A stretch of DNA of 64,000 bases from Alphaproteobacteria bacterium (GCA_016124635.1 WGNJ01000017.1:1-64000), one strand, 5' to 3'. Numbered from the stretch's first letter, positions 1 to 8,501 are shown. Notes: a model not told the origin generated them from the letters alone. Numbers and translations: made by a program.

Positions 1-127
1 CAGGATCGCCGAGCACTTCGCCTATTCCAAGAAGCGCAAGCGCTCCAGCCTCGATCATCAATGGGGTAATTTCGGGTTCAACCTCGCCAAGGTTCGCGTT
101 TGTACCCGCTGGTTTTTCGTCAGTCAA
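1..127 (-). CDS. Partial small hypothetical protein, 5' end only
   Basis: This is the first part of a minus-strand gene that runs off the left edge of the window. From a TTG start the frame stays open for 42 codons, beginning MTDEKPAGTNANLGEVEPEI and continuing with an acidic region and an amphipathic stretch around MIEAGALALLG. The start was chosen because a GGGGGGAG Shine-Dalgarno-like block lies 8 nt upstream. The composition resembles a short conserved soluble protein, but I do not recognise the family and assign no function. The opposite strand is also open here but gives a much less protein-like sequence. Confidence 0.45.
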   Translation of the reverse strand, partial: MTDEKPAGTNANLGEVEPEITPLMIEAGALALLGIGEVLGDP

Positions 128-135
128 GTATATAA

Positions 136-154
136 CTCCCCCCACAAGGGGGAG
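136..154. repeat. Small GC-rich hairpin between two minus-strand genes
   Basis: A perfect 7-bp inverted repeat (ctccccc / gggggag) with a 5-nt loop. On the minus strand its 3' arm is also the Shine-Dalgarno block of the partial gene at 1-127. It belongs to the same general class of small C/G-block palindromes seen at 3769-3830 and 39664-39801, so it may be a decayed repeat copy. Confidence 0.5.
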
Positions 155-170
155 GGAAACGCCGTGTGCA

Positions 171-1754
171 TCAGTCGGCGGTGAGCATCATTTCTAAAGT
201 CTCAATCGTGTCGGCTTCGCCTGGCGGTTTGTCCCAGCGCAGGCGATTGATGCGCGGGAAGCGCATGGCGACGCCGGATTTGTGGCGCGTCGACCGCGCG
301 AGGCCTTCGAAGGCGACCTCGAAGACGAGGCCAGTCTTTTGGTCATGCACGACTTCGCGCACCGGGCCGAACTTGTTCGTCGTGTGGGCGCGGACGAAGC
401 GGTCGATTTTCACGAGCTCCTCGTCGGTGAAGCCGAAATAGGCTTTGCCGACCGGCACGAGCTCGTCGTTCTTCCAGACACCGAAGGTGTAATCCGAATA
501 GTAAGACGAGCGCTTGCCGTGGCCGCGTTGCGCATACATCAGCACTGCGTCGACGAGATGCGGATCGCGCTTCCATTTCCACCATTCGCCTTTGACGCGG
601 CCAGGAAGATAGGGGCTCACTTTGCGCTTGAGCATGACGCCTTCGACCGCGGGCGAGGGCGGACTGGCGCGATGTGCGCGCAGCTCATCCCACGTTGCGA
701 ACGGTACCAAGGGGGAGAGGTCCAGCTGCTGGGACTTGCGCTCGGCGATGAATTTTTCGAGGCGAGCGCGACGCTCGACGAAAGCACACCCGCGCAGATC
801 CTCGCCGTCGAGCATCAACAGATCGTAGGCGCGGATACCGGCTGGGAATTCCTGCAACATCTTGGCGTTGACGGCTTTGCGATTGAGGCGTTGCTGCAGT
901 TCGTTGAAGCTCGCGGCTTCGCCTTTGCGGATTACCAGGAGCTCGCCGTCGATGACGACGTTTGGGGGGAGCGCGTCAAGAACATCAGGGAACGACCCGC
1001 CGATATCCTCGCCAGTGCGCGAGTAGAGACGGTCCACGTTGCCCTCGCTCACCGCTTGGACGCGGATGCCGTCCCACTTCCATTCGGCAATGAAGTCCGA
1101 TGGGTCGAGGCCTGGCCAATCTTCCTCTTCGATGGCGTGCGCGAGCATCACCGGACGGAAGACGGCGTGCGCTTTGGCGCTCGGTTTTTCGGCCGTGCCG
1201 TCGAGCCAGGCGAAGAGATCGAGATAGGGCGGAGAGAGGGCGGGCCAAAGCTCTTCGATCTCGTTGGGATCGACGCTCTTGATGCCCGCGACCGCCGTCT
1301 TCGCGAGGCGCGCGGAAACGCCGACCCTGAGGCCGCCGGTGATCAGCTTGATGAGCGCGAGCCGGCCGTCGGCATCGAGCGCGTCGAGCCACTTCTCAAG
1401 GCAGCGCGGCAATTCGGCTTTGCCGAGTGTCGCCAAGCGTTCGACGATCTCGCCGAGGCCCGGCGAGACGTTGGCGCCGTGCTTCTTGGGCCAGATCAAC
1501 GCCACGGTCTCGGCGAGGTCGCCGACGTAGTCGTAAGAGAGGTCGAAGAGAACGGGATCGATGCGCGCATCGACAAGGCCTCTGATCAACGCGGGCTTGG
1601 CGTGGGTGAATTTCAAGCCGCCGGCGATCGCGGCCAGTGCGTAGCCGCGATCGGGATCTGGGACGGAACGAAAGTAATCGGTCAGCAAGCGCAGCTTACC
1701 GTTGCGCTGCGGCTGGAAGGCGAGGGCGGCGAGAAGCTCGGCGAAGCGGTTCAC
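171..1754 (-). CDS. ATP-dependent DNA ligase (ligase-associated DNA-damage-response type)
   Basis: A 527-residue ATP-dependent DNA ligase that seals nicks through a lysyl-AMP intermediate. Residues about 1-200 form the N-terminal DNA-binding domain. The adenylation motif KWDG lies at residues 226-229 with K226 as the expected nucleophile. An OB-fold domain follows (motifs near KGEWWKWKRDP). A GTG start is chosen because it overlaps the exonuclease stop by 4 nt (GTGA), and the longer upstream frame is only a shadow of the exonuclease. No Ku or LigD polymerase/nuclease domain is present, so this is not the NHEJ ligase. It matches the bacterial ligase that travels with an MBL exonuclease, an Lhr-type helicase and PdeM, all of which are present here. 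A role in repair of damage such as crosslinks is inferred from that family. Confidence 0.94.
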   Translation of the reverse strand: MNRFAELLAALAFQPQRNGKLRLLTDYFRSVPDPDRGYALAAIAGGLKFTHAKPALIRGLVDARIDPVLFDLSYDYVGDLAETVALIWPKKHGANVSPGLGEIVERLATLGKAELPRCLEKWLDALDADGRLALIKLITGGLRVGVSARLAKTAVAGIKSVDPNEIEELWPALSPPYLDLFAWLDGTAEKPSAKAHAVFRPVMLAHAIEEEDWPGLDPSDFIAEWKWDGIRVQAVSEGNVDRLYSRTGEDIGGSFPDVLDALPPNVVIDGELLVIRKGEAASFNELQQRLNRKAVNAKMLQEFPAGIRAYDLLMLDGEDLRGCAFVERRARLEKFIAERKSQQLDLSPLVPFATWDELRAHRASPPSPAVEGVMLKRKVSPYLPGRVKGEWWKWKRDPHLVDAVLMYAQRGHGKRSSYYSDYTFGVWKNDELVPVGKAYFGFTDEELVKIDRFVRAHTTNKFGPVREVVHDQKTGLVFEVAFEGLARSTRHKSGVAMRFPRINRLRWDKPPGEADTIETLEMMLTAD

Positions 1755-2827
1755 AGTCCGCTGTCTTTGCCGTTCCCGCCGTTGGCGTTCAAGGGAAATA
1801 GCGTCGCTTGTGTGCCCGTTTCGGGCTCGCCCTCGCCGGTTTCGTCGTAGCCTTTGAGCGACAGGGGACGCGCGGGAACGCCGATCGAGCGCGAATAATG
1901 CACGAGGGCGTCTTCCTGGCCGTGGGTGACCCAAAGCTCGCGCGGGCGCAGCTCTTCGACCGTCGCGGTCAGTTCTTCCCAATCGGCGTGATCGGAGACG
2001 ATAAGCGGAAGCTCGATCCCTTGCTGGCGTGCGCGGGCGCGGATGCGCATCCATCCGCTGGCGAAGGAATTGACGTGATCGCCGAGACGGCGCGTCCAGC
2101 GTTCGCCGAAGACCGACGGCGGCGCGATGACGACGCTGCCGGAGAAGATCTTGTTCTTTGCTTCCGTCAGCGGGATGAGGAGGCCGAGCCTCACGCCGAA
2201 GCGCTCGTAGAGCTTGCAAAGCTCGACCATGGCGCCGTGCAGAAAGATCGGAGCGTCGTAGCCGGCTTCGCGCAAGAGCGCGATGATGCGCTGCGCTTTG
2301 CCCAGCGAATATGCGCCGACAAGGTGCGCGCGCTCCGGGAAGACGGCGATCGAGTGCAGAAGCTTTGCGATCTCCTGCGTGTCGGGTGGATGGGTGAAGA
2401 CCGGAAGGCCGAAGGTTGCTTCCGAGATGAACACGTCGCACTCGACGGGCTCGAACCTGGCGCAGGTCGGGTCGCGGCGACGCTTGTAATCGCCGGAGAC
2501 GACGATGCGCTCGGCTCCGCGCTCGACCACCGCCTGCGCCGAGCCGAGGATGTGGCCCGCCGGCTTCAACGTCACCTTGACGTTGCCAATCGTCGTCGTC
2601 TGGCCGTAGCGCGCCGCCTGCTTGATCCCGGCGCAGTCGTCACCGCAGCGCACCTCCATGATGGCGATGGTTTCGGCGGTGGCGAGAACCTGCTCATGGC
2701 CGGCGCGCGCGTGATCGGAGTGGCCGTGCGTGATGACGGCGCGCTTCACCGCCCGGACCGGGTCGACGAAGAAATCGCCCTCGGCGCAGTAAAGACCGCC
2801 GGGTTTGGGCTCTAGAAGCGGCGTCAT
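1751..2827 (-). CDS. Ligase-associated MBL-fold DNA exonuclease
   Basis: A metallo-beta-lactamase / beta-CASP type nuclease of about 358 residues. The HxHxDH metal site (HGHSDH) sits near residues 34-39 counted from the ATG used here, and further conserved positions include the SGDYK block and a C-terminal SDHADWEEL block. The protein is the usual upstream partner of the ATP-dependent ligase and is translationally coupled to it by a 4-nt overlap. Processing of DNA ends before ligation is inferred from family and context. An in-frame GTG three codons earlier (2836) is an alternative start, and neither start has a strong ribosome-binding site. Confidence 0.93.
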   Translation of the reverse strand: MTPLLEPKPGGLYCAEGDFFVDPVRAVKRAVITHGHSDHARAGHEQVLATAETIAIMEVRCGDDCAGIKQAARYGQTTTIGNVKVTLKPAGHILGSAQAVVERGAERIVVSGDYKRRRDPTCARFEPVECDVFISEATFGLPVFTHPPDTQEIAKLLHSIAVFPERAHLVGAYSLGKAQRIIALLREAGYDAPIFLHGAMVELCKLYERFGVRLGLLIPLTEAKNKIFSGSVVIAPPSVFGERWTRRLGDHVNSFASGWMRIRARARQQGIELPLIVSDHADWEELTATVEELRPRELWVTHGQEDALVHYSRSIGVPARPLSLKGYDETGEGEPETGTQATLFPLNANGGNGKDSGL

Positions 2828-2872
2828 GGGTGCCACTATATAGGGGCGCCCACAAGGACGTGGCAGCTGTCG

Positions 2873-3373
2873 TCAGAAGGATTTCAAAGCATAGTCCGCG
2901 GCTTCTTTGGCGGCGCGGCTGATCGCTTCATCGAAATCGCCGCCAAAGAAGCCCATGCTCAGCTCGCCGCCCACCTGAATCTTGGCGAGCTCTTTTTGCT
3001 GCTTGTCGAGGAAAACCACTTCCACGGTCATCGTGCCTTTGCCGGCGCCGAATCCGACGACGTAACGTAGGGCCCGACTGCCCTCGTCAAACTGAATGAA
3101 GCGGTAGCGGACGGTGAGGTCGTCGCCCTGTTTGAAGTGGCTGCCTTGCGCGAAAAGATATTCGTTGAGGCGCTTCTCAAAGTGCGCCCGAGCTTCGGTG
3201 GGTACAGTGACGGTGTCGCTATCGGATTGGATCTGGGCGGTCGAGAACGCCTGAGCTTGTCCTGTTGAGGCTGGCGCCAAGACGGTCGTCGTGGCGGTGG
3301 CGCACGCGGAGAGCGCCATTCCGACGGCGCAGACGAAAATGATTCTTGCTACATTTCGACGGTGCTTCAACAT
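2873..3373 (-). CDS. DUF4410-like lipoprotein
   Basis: A 166-residue protein beginning MLKHRR, with a lipoprotein signal ending in a lipobox (LSAC) near residue 24 and a mature beta-rich domain containing the FGAGKGTMTVEV block characteristic of DUF4410-type proteins. The start is chosen by the signal peptide and a GAAGG element about 10 nt upstream; the frame extends 50 codons further without protein-like features. It would be anchored in the envelope, function unknown. It lies between the minus-strand exonuclease and the plus-strand helicase of the DNA-repair module, with nothing in its sequence linking it to DNA metabolism, so it is probably a passenger. Confidence 0.75.
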   Translation of the reverse strand: MLKHRRNVARIIFVCAVGMALSACATATTTVLAPASTGQAQAFSTAQIQSDSDTVTVPTEARAHFEKRLNEYLFAQGSHFKQGDDLTVRYRFIQFDEGSRALRYVVGFGAGKGTMTVEVVFLDKQQKELAKIQVGGELSMGFFGGDFDEAISRAAKEAADYALKSF

Positions 3374-3534
3374 GACTTGGCCTTCATTTCCGACGATGGT
3401 TCGGTTCTTGTAGTGGCTTTGGCTTTCACCCGCCAAGAGCGAAAACCCGCCGTTCCTCGATTGCAGCCGCTTTTTCGGAAGTGTTGCGCTTGAGGCTCTA
3501 GCTATAGTGCCAGCCATAGTCATGGGACGCGATC

Positions 3535-6147
3535 ATGACCTCTGACATGGTAAGCCTGGCCACTATCGATGAGCCGACCAATGCGGCACTACCGCCGCTG
3601 TTTGCGGCGTGGTTTGCGTCGCGTGGATGGAGCCCGCGGCCGTTTCAGTTGGCGCTCGTCGAGGCTGGCGCAAAGGGGCAGTCGGTGCTGCTCACCGCGC
3701 CGACCGGGGGCGGCAAAACACTTGCTGGGTTCTTGCCGTCGTTGATCGAGTTGTCGGGGGCTGAGGCGGCCCCCTCCACCGCTTCGCGGTCCCCCTCCCC
3801 CGCTAAAGCGGTGGAGGAAAAAGAGGGTGGATACGTCAATCCGGTGATCGCGCGGCTCAAGGCGAAGGCGGCGGCGCGGCCGCGCGGCGTGCACACGCTC
3901 TATCTCTCGCCCTTGAAGGCGCTGGCCGTCGATATCGCGCGCAATCTCGATGCGCCGGCGCGCGAGATGCAGCTGCCGGTGAAGATCGAGACGCGGACCG
4001 GCGATACCTCGGTGCATCGGCGCCAAAGGCAACGGCACTCGCCGCCCGATCTTCTTTTGACGACGCCGGAGCAATTGGCGTTGTTGCTCGCGACCGGCGA
4101 CGCGCAACGCATGTTCGGCAATCTGCGTTGCGTGATCCTCGACGAACTGCACGCGCTCGCGCCGTCAAAACGCGGTGACCTGTTGTCGCTCGATTTGGCG
4201 CGGCTTTCGGTGATCGCGCCTGGTCATCGACGGGTCGGCCTATCGGCGACGGTCGACGATCCCGATCCGTTGCGGCGATTTCTGGTTCCGCAAGCGCGCG
4301 GCGAAAATCGGATGGCGCTTCATATCCGAGGCGCGCCTGGTGCGACGCCGAACGTCTCGGTGCTGGCGAGCGACGAAGACGTGCCGTGGGCCGGGCATAT
4401 GGCGCGGCACGCTCTGATCGATATCTTGCAGCAGATCAAATCGGCGAAGACGGCGCTCGTGTTCGTCAACACGCGGATGCAGGCCGAGTTCATCTTTCAG
4501 CAGCTATGGTCGATCAACGACGAGAACCTGCCGATCGCGCTACACCACGGCTCGCTGTCGCCCGAGCAGCGGCGCAAAGTCGAGGCCGCGATGGCGACGG
4601 GCACGCTGCGCGCGGTCGTGTGCACCTCGACGCTCGATCTCGGGATCGACTGGGGCGCGGTCGATCTCGTGATCAATGTCGGCGCGCCGAAGGGCGCGAG
4701 CCGCATCGCGCAACGCATCGGCCGCTCGAACCACCGTATGAACGAGCCGTCGCGTGCGCTTCTCGTGCCCGCCAATCGATTCGAAGTGCTCGAGTGCGAG
4801 GCGGCGCGCGACGCCTTGATGCACGGCGAGCTCGACGGCGAGAAACCGCGGCACGGTGCGCTCGACGTGTTGGCGCAGCACGTGCTCGGCATGGCGGTCT
4901 CGTCGCCGTTCGATGCGGACGCGCTCTATGGCGAGGTGATCTCAGCGTCACCGTACCGCAATCTGCCGCGCGCGGATTTCGACAAGGTTTTGGACTACGT
5001 CGCTACCGGCGGTTACGCGCTGCGGGCCTACGAGCGGTATGCCAAGCTGAAGCAAACGCCGGAGGGACTTTGGCGCATTGCCAACCCGCGCATCGCGCAG
5101 CGCTATCGGCTGAATGCCGGAACGATCGTCGAAGTGCCGATGCTGAAGGTGCGTGTTGTGCGGAACTATCGCGGGCCACGCGCCACATATACGGGGCGCG
5201 TCTTGGGCCAAGTCGAGGAGTGGTTCCTGCAACAGCTGACGCAGGGCGATACGTTCTTGTTTGCAGGCCAGATTCTTCGTTTCGAAGGCATCGTCGAGAC
5301 CGATGCGATCGTCACGCCGGGCCCACCAGGCAATCCGAAGATTCCATCCTTCGAAGGCGGCAAGTTTCCGCTGTCGACATTCCTGGCGCGCCGTGTGCGG
5401 GAAATGATCGCAGATTCGAAGCGCTGGCAGTTCTTGCCGGAGCAGGTGAAAGAGTGGCTCGCCATACAGCGCTTACGCTCGCTGTTGCCGCGTGCCGATC
5501 AGATGTTGGTCGAAACGTTTCCGCGCGGCTCGCGGCACTATCTCGTCTGTTACCCATTCGATGGGCGTCTTTGCCACCAATCGCTCGGCATGCTGCTGAC
5601 GCGGCGGCTCGAGCGTATCGGCGCCAAGCCGCTCGGTTTCGTCGCGAGCGAATATTCGCTGGCGCTGTGGGCGCTCAGGCCGATGTACCACCTCGACATG
5701 AACAAGCTGTTCGACGAGGACATGCTTGGCGACGATCTCGACGCGTGGCTCGCCGAATCCGCATTGCTCAAGCGCAGTTTTCGTCAGTGCGCCGTCATCG
5801 CCGGTTTGATCGAGAAGCGGCATCCGGCGGAGGAGAAATCCGGGCGGCAGGTGACGTTCTCATCGGACCTGATCTACGACGTGCTGCGCAGTCATCAACC
5901 TGATCACATTTTGCTACAGGCGGCCTATGAAGACGCGGCTGCGTTCGCGCTCGACATCAACCGGCTCGGCGATCTGCTCCGCCGGATCAAGGGCAACATC
6001 GTGCTGAAGCGGCTCGATCGCGTGTCGCCGCTCGCGGTTCCTGCGCTTCTTGACATCGGAAAAGTGCCAGTGGGCATGGAAGCGAACGAGTATTTGCTTG
6101 CCGAAGCGTCGGAAGATTTGATCGCGGAAGCGATGAAGGTCGACTAG
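3535..6147 (+). CDS. Ligase-associated DEXH-box helicase, Lhr family
   Basis: A superfamily-2 helicase of 870 residues. Walker A (APTGGGKT) is at residues 55-62, the DEXH box is DELH at 203-206, and the SAT motif follows (LSATVDD). The second RecA domain carries the QRIGRSNHR motif VI, and a long C-terminal Lhr-type region follows. It is about the usual length for the ligase-associated helicase and pairs with the downstream PdeM gene. Unwinding of nucleic acid during damage repair is inferred from the family. Residues about 79-99 are an Ala/Ser/Pro/Lys-rich insert between motif I and the next conserved block (LYLSPLKALA). This insert is encoded by a palindromic repeat copy described separately. 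The reading frame is intact through it. Confidence 0.95.
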   Translation: MTSDMVSLATIDEPTNAALPPLFAAWFASRGWSPRPFQLALVEAGAKGQSVLLTAPTGGGKTLAGFLPSLIELSGAEAAPSTASRSPSPAKAVEEKEGGYVNPVIARLKAKAAARPRGVHTLYLSPLKALAVDIARNLDAPAREMQLPVKIETRTGDTSVHRRQRQRHSPPDLLLTTPEQLALLLATGDAQRMFGNLRCVILDELHALAPSKRGDLLSLDLARLSVIAPGHRRVGLSATVDDPDPLRRFLVPQARGENRMALHIRGAPGATPNVSVLASDEDVPWAGHMARHALIDILQQIKSAKTALVFVNTRMQAEFIFQQLWSINDENLPIALHHGSLSPEQRRKVEAAMATGTLRAVVCTSTLDLGIDWGAVDLVINVGAPKGASRIAQRIGRSNHRMNEPSRALLVPANRFEVLECEAARDALMHGELDGEKPRHGALDVLAQHVLGMAVSSPFDADALYGEVISASPYRNLPRADFDKVLDYVATGGYALRAYERYAKLKQTPEGLWRIANPRIAQRYRLNAGTIVEVPMLKVRVVRNYRGPRATYTGRVLGQVEEWFLQQLTQGDTFLFAGQILRFEGIVETDAIVTPGPPGNPKIPSFEGGKFPLSTFLARRVREMIADSKRWQFLPEQVKEWLAIQRLRSLLPRADQMLVETFPRGSRHYLVCYPFDGRLCHQSLGMLLTRRLERIGAKPLGFVASEYSLALWALRPMYHLDMNKLFDEDMLGDDLDAWLAESALLKRSFRQCAVIAGLIEKRHPAEEKSGRQVTFSSDLIYDVLRSHQPDHILLQAAYEDAAAFALDINRLGDLLRRIKGNIVLKRLDRVSPLAVPALLDIGKVPVGMEANEYLLAEASEDLIAEAMKVD
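3769..3830. repeat. Palindromic repeat element inserted in frame within the helicase gene
   Basis: A C/G-block repeat carrying two internal inverted repeats (ccaccgcttcgcgg... and ccgctaaagcgg). Its reverse complement matches the intergenic copy starting at 39664, with about five differences and one 1-nt gap over roughly 48 nt by eye. It contributes about 20 codons to the helicase with no frameshift or stop. The encoded stretch (Ala, Ser, Pro, Lys, Glu) looks like a flexible loop. Confidence 0.7.
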
Positions 6148-6215
6148 AAGATCATCGCCATTGACGGGTGCGGCCCATGTCTCGATCATCGCGAATCGCG
6201 GGAGCGGGGCGGCGC

Positions 6216-6896
6216 ATGTCGGAAACGAAGTTTGCAGTGAACGGCGCAACGCTTGTTGCCGACCGTTCGGGAGCTTTGTGGTGGCCGGACGAGCGCGTGC
6301 TCGTTGTGGCCGACTTGCACCTCGAAAAAGGCTCCTCGTTTGCGCGCACCGGGCAGCTGCTACCGCCTTATGACAGCCGCGCGACGCTCAGCCGCTTGAA
6401 CTTGGCGGTCACACGCTTTGAGCCGAAGACGATCATCTGCCTCGGCGATAATTTCCATGATCGCGAGGGACCGGATCGGCTCGACGCCGAATCCAAGGGC
6501 ATGATCGCGCTGCTTCAGCGCAAGCGGCGGCTGGTGTGGATCGAAGGCAATCATGACGCGGCCGCGGCCGTCGTGCTTGGTGGCGAGTCGGCGCCGGAGA
6601 TCGAAGTCGGGCCGCTGGTGTTCCGCCACGAACCGCATCAGGGCCGCGCCAAAGGCGAGCTTGCAGGGCATTTGCATCCCGTCGCAATCGCGGTGACGCG
6701 CGCTCGGCATCTGCGGCGGCGCTGCTTCGTCAGCGACGGCGAACGCTGCGTGCTGCCGGCGTTCGGCGCTTATACGGGCGGGCTCGACGTGTTCGATCCT
6801 GCGTTCGCGCCGCTCTTTCCTGAAAGTTTTCAGGCGTTCCTAATCGGCCGCGACCGCGTCTATCCGTTCGCGCATTCGAGCTTGGCCGCAGAGTGA
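6216..6896 (+). CDS. pdeM: Ligase-associated metallophosphoesterase PdeM
   Basis: A 226-residue calcineurin-like phosphoesterase. The metal-binding motifs are in the canonical order: DLHLEKG (D-x-H) near residue 31, GDNFHD, GNHD and a final GHLHP. It follows the Lhr helicase on the same strand, the usual arrangement of the four-gene module in alphaproteobacteria, and probably provides DNA 3'-end or strand processing (inferred from the family name and context). The start at MSETKF is chosen on homology-like spacing to the first motif and a GGAG element about 10 nt upstream; an upstream in-frame ATG at 6168 would add 16 unlikely residues. Confidence 0.92.
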   Translation: MSETKFAVNGATLVADRSGALWWPDERVLVVADLHLEKGSSFARTGQLLPPYDSRATLSRLNLAVTRFEPKTIICLGDNFHDREGPDRLDAESKGMIALLQRKRRLVWIEGNHDAAAAVVLGGESAPEIEVGPLVFRHEPHQGRAKGELAGHLHPVAIAVTRARHLRRRCFVSDGERCVLPAFGAYTGGLDVFDPAFAPLFPESFQAFLIGRDRVYPFAHSSLAAE

Positions 6897-6898
6897 AA

Positions 6899-6922
6899 AC
6901 GGGCGGCACGAAGGCCGCCCGT
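6899..6922 (-). terminator. Rho-independent terminator of the GST gene
   Basis: A 9-bp perfect stem (acgggcggc / gccgcccgt) with a 6-nt loop. On the minus strand it is followed by TTTTC, so it fits termination of the GST gene. It sits just past the pdeM stop and could slow transcription from that side too, but lacks a T-run on the plus strand. Confidence 0.75.
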
Positions 6923-6946
6923 CCAAACGCAGATCTGCGACGTGTT

Positions 6947-7558
6947 CTACTTCACCAGGCCCTCAGCCTTCAGAGCTTGAAGCACCTTCGGACGCGAGTT
7001 GACGCGATCGGAGAAGGCGCGAACTTCGCGGTACTCCGAAAGGTCCAGCTTCAGGAAGTTCGCCCAGTTGGTGACGGTGAAGAGATAGCCGTCGGCGACG
7101 GTGAAGTTGTTGCCGACTAGGAACTCTCTGCCCTTTAGCTGGTCGTTCACATAAGCGTAGCGTTTGAACAGCTTGTCCTTCGTCATCGCCTTGTAGGCGT
7201 CGGGGACGTCGGCGCTGAAGAGCGGCGAGTAGCTTTTGTGAATCTCTGTCGATATGAAATTCAGCCACTGCTGCAGCTGTGTGCGCTCCCACGTTCCGTT
7301 CGGAGGCGCGAGATGCGTTTGCGGCGCCTGATCGGCGATCCATTGAACGATCGCGGGACCCTCTGTGATCACCTTGCCGTCGGCGATCTGCAACGCAGGG
7401 ACATAGCCGTTCGGATTGATCGCGAGGTAATCGCCGCCCGAGGCCGTTTTCTTTGCCTTCGTGTCGACCTTTTCGATTTCGAATTGAAGGCCGGATTCGC
7501 AGAGTGCGATGTGCGGCGACAGCGAGCAAGCGCCCGGCGAGTAGTAGAGCTTGATCAT
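6947..7558 (-). CDS. Glutathione S-transferase, beta class-like
   Basis: A 203-residue cytosolic GST. The N-terminal thioredoxin-fold domain begins MIKLYYSPGACSLSPH, with Tyr6, Cys11 and Ser12 in the positions used by bacterial beta-class enzymes to bind or activate glutathione. The cis-Pro segment (GYVPAL) and the EGPAIVQW glutathione-contact block follow. The all-alpha C-terminal domain includes the FTVADGYLF motif. The length is normal. A GAGGAGC ribosome-binding site precedes the ATG. It is a single gene with its own terminator. The substrate is unknown; detoxification of electrophiles is the family role. Confidence 0.93.
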   Translation of the reverse strand: MIKLYYSPGACSLSPHIALCESGLQFEIEKVDTKAKKTASGGDYLAINPNGYVPALQIADGKVITEGPAIVQWIADQAPQTHLAPPNGTWERTQLQQWLNFISTEIHKSYSPLFSADVPDAYKAMTKDKLFKRYAYVNDQLKGREFLVGNNFTVADGYLFTVTNWANFLKLDLSEYREVRAFSDRVNSRPKVLQALKAEGLVK

Positions 7559-7736
7559 TTGCGATGCTCCTCAAATTGGTTCGATTTTCGAGGGAATATT
7601 GGGGGAGGAGATGTAAGCGCTTCTTCGGCCTGCATATCAACGGCCTAAACTCCACGGCGCGTTGTGTGCAATCGCGCAGTTTCGTCCGCGTACTTGCCAC
7701 TACACGCGCTGGAGTTTCTGTGTCTTCAGGCTCTGG

Positions 7737-8276
7737 CTAGTTGGCCGCGTGTCGCGTCGGCGCGCCGTCGACAAAATTGGGCTGCCACGGTCCTTGAACC
7801 GTTAGAAGCATGGTGCTCTCGCCGGCCGCTGTGGACGAGAATTTTTGGATCATACGAGCGGGGACACTCACGGTGGTTCCTGGCCCTTGCATGAGGTGCT
7901 GGGGGCGACCGTCGCGATCCATCGTCTCTGCCACAAAGGTGCCCGACAGGACCGTGTACGACCCCGGCGCATCCTGCCAGAAGGCCGGTACGGCCTCGCC
8001 CGCCGGCACTTTCAGAACGACACGGCTTGCTGTGGTGCTGGGTTGATCCGCATCGACCAACGCAAATTGTGTGGGCGATGTTGCATTTAGATTTTTCCAG
8101 TTCAGCGACTTCATATCGATCGGCGGCGGTGGCGCTTCCGCCGGATCCGATGTGAAAATACGAGACGCTCCGTTCTCGGTCGAGACGATGGCATGATCCA
8201 CTGCCGAACAGGCGGTGATCGAGAGGCTTGCCGACAGTGCGGCGAGCAAGCGAAGCAAATTCGGTCGGAGCGCCAT
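7737..8276 (-). CDS. DUF4437-like cupin lipoprotein
   Basis: A 179-residue protein starting MALRPNLLR with a lipoprotein signal (lipobox ITAC, Cys near residue 23). The mature part contains a cupin-like pattern (SGTFVAET, GPGTTVSVPA, QGPW) that resembles DUF4437 proteins. ATG is preferred over an upstream TTG because the signal peptide fits directly. It would be tethered to the envelope, and no enzymatic role can be read from the sequence. It is transcribed away from the PodJ-like gene. The 178-bp stretch between it and the GST start shows no gene. Confidence 0.72.
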   Translation of the reverse strand: MALRPNLLRLLAALSASLSITACSAVDHAIVSTENGASRIFTSDPAEAPPPPIDMKSLNWKNLNATSPTQFALVDADQPSTTASRVVLKVPAGEAVPAFWQDAPGSYTVLSGTFVAETMDRDGRPQHLMQGPGTTVSVPARMIQKFSSTAAGESTMLLTVQGPWQPNFVDGAPTRHAAN

Positions 8277-8462
8277 GAGACACCAGTGCAAGCGGGGCAG
8301 ACTCTCAGGTCGCCGCGATTGCTAGTGCGATTCGGCGCAGTCGGACAAGCGTCCGACGGTCGTGGCGGAGCGAGAGATGCACGCATTCGATTTCGGGGCG
8401 ATGCGTCCGCAAACTGAGTCCAGCACGCAACACTCGGAATTATTGAGCGGCGAGTCCAAGCG

Positions 8463-8501
8463 TTAACTTTGTCTTAAGACACTCTCGTTAACCCTCGTTA
8501 A
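8463..8501 (+). promoter_or_regulatory. CtrA-type sites upstream of the PodJ-like gene
   Basis: The 324-bp gap 8277-8600 between the divergent genes holds no gene. It contains TTAA-N7-TTAA (8463-8477), the CtrA consensus, followed by TTAA-N6-TTAA (8488-8501), a near-consensus half-site pair. GANTC sites occur at 8300, 8329, 8416, 8452, 8509 and 8603, several times more than expected by chance in 300 bp, which suggests CcrM/GcrA input. The cluster lies about 100-140 bp upstream of the 8601 start. Binding is inferred from the motifs only. Confidence 0.6.

Noticed and set aside
2-183. Plus-strand frame open from the left edge (AEHFAYSKKRKRSSLDHQ...)
   Set aside because: The minus-strand reading has a start with ribosome-binding site and more protein-like sequence; the plus frame is Lys/Arg/Ser/Trp mixed and runs through the palindromic hairpin.
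171-1754. NHEJ-type LigD/Ku system
   Set aside because: No Ku gene and no polymerase or 3'-phosphoesterase domain; the neighbours are those of the ligase-associated damage module.
282-1850. Long plus-strand open frame (522 codons) opposite the ligase gene
   Set aside because: It is antisense to a clear ligase with all motifs. Long antisense frames are expected at this GC content, and it has no recognisable domain.
1755-2441. N-terminal extension of the ligase frame into the exonuclease gene
   Set aside because: The extension is Arg-rich and overlaps the exonuclease in another frame; the GTG at the GTGA overlap gives a normal ligase length.
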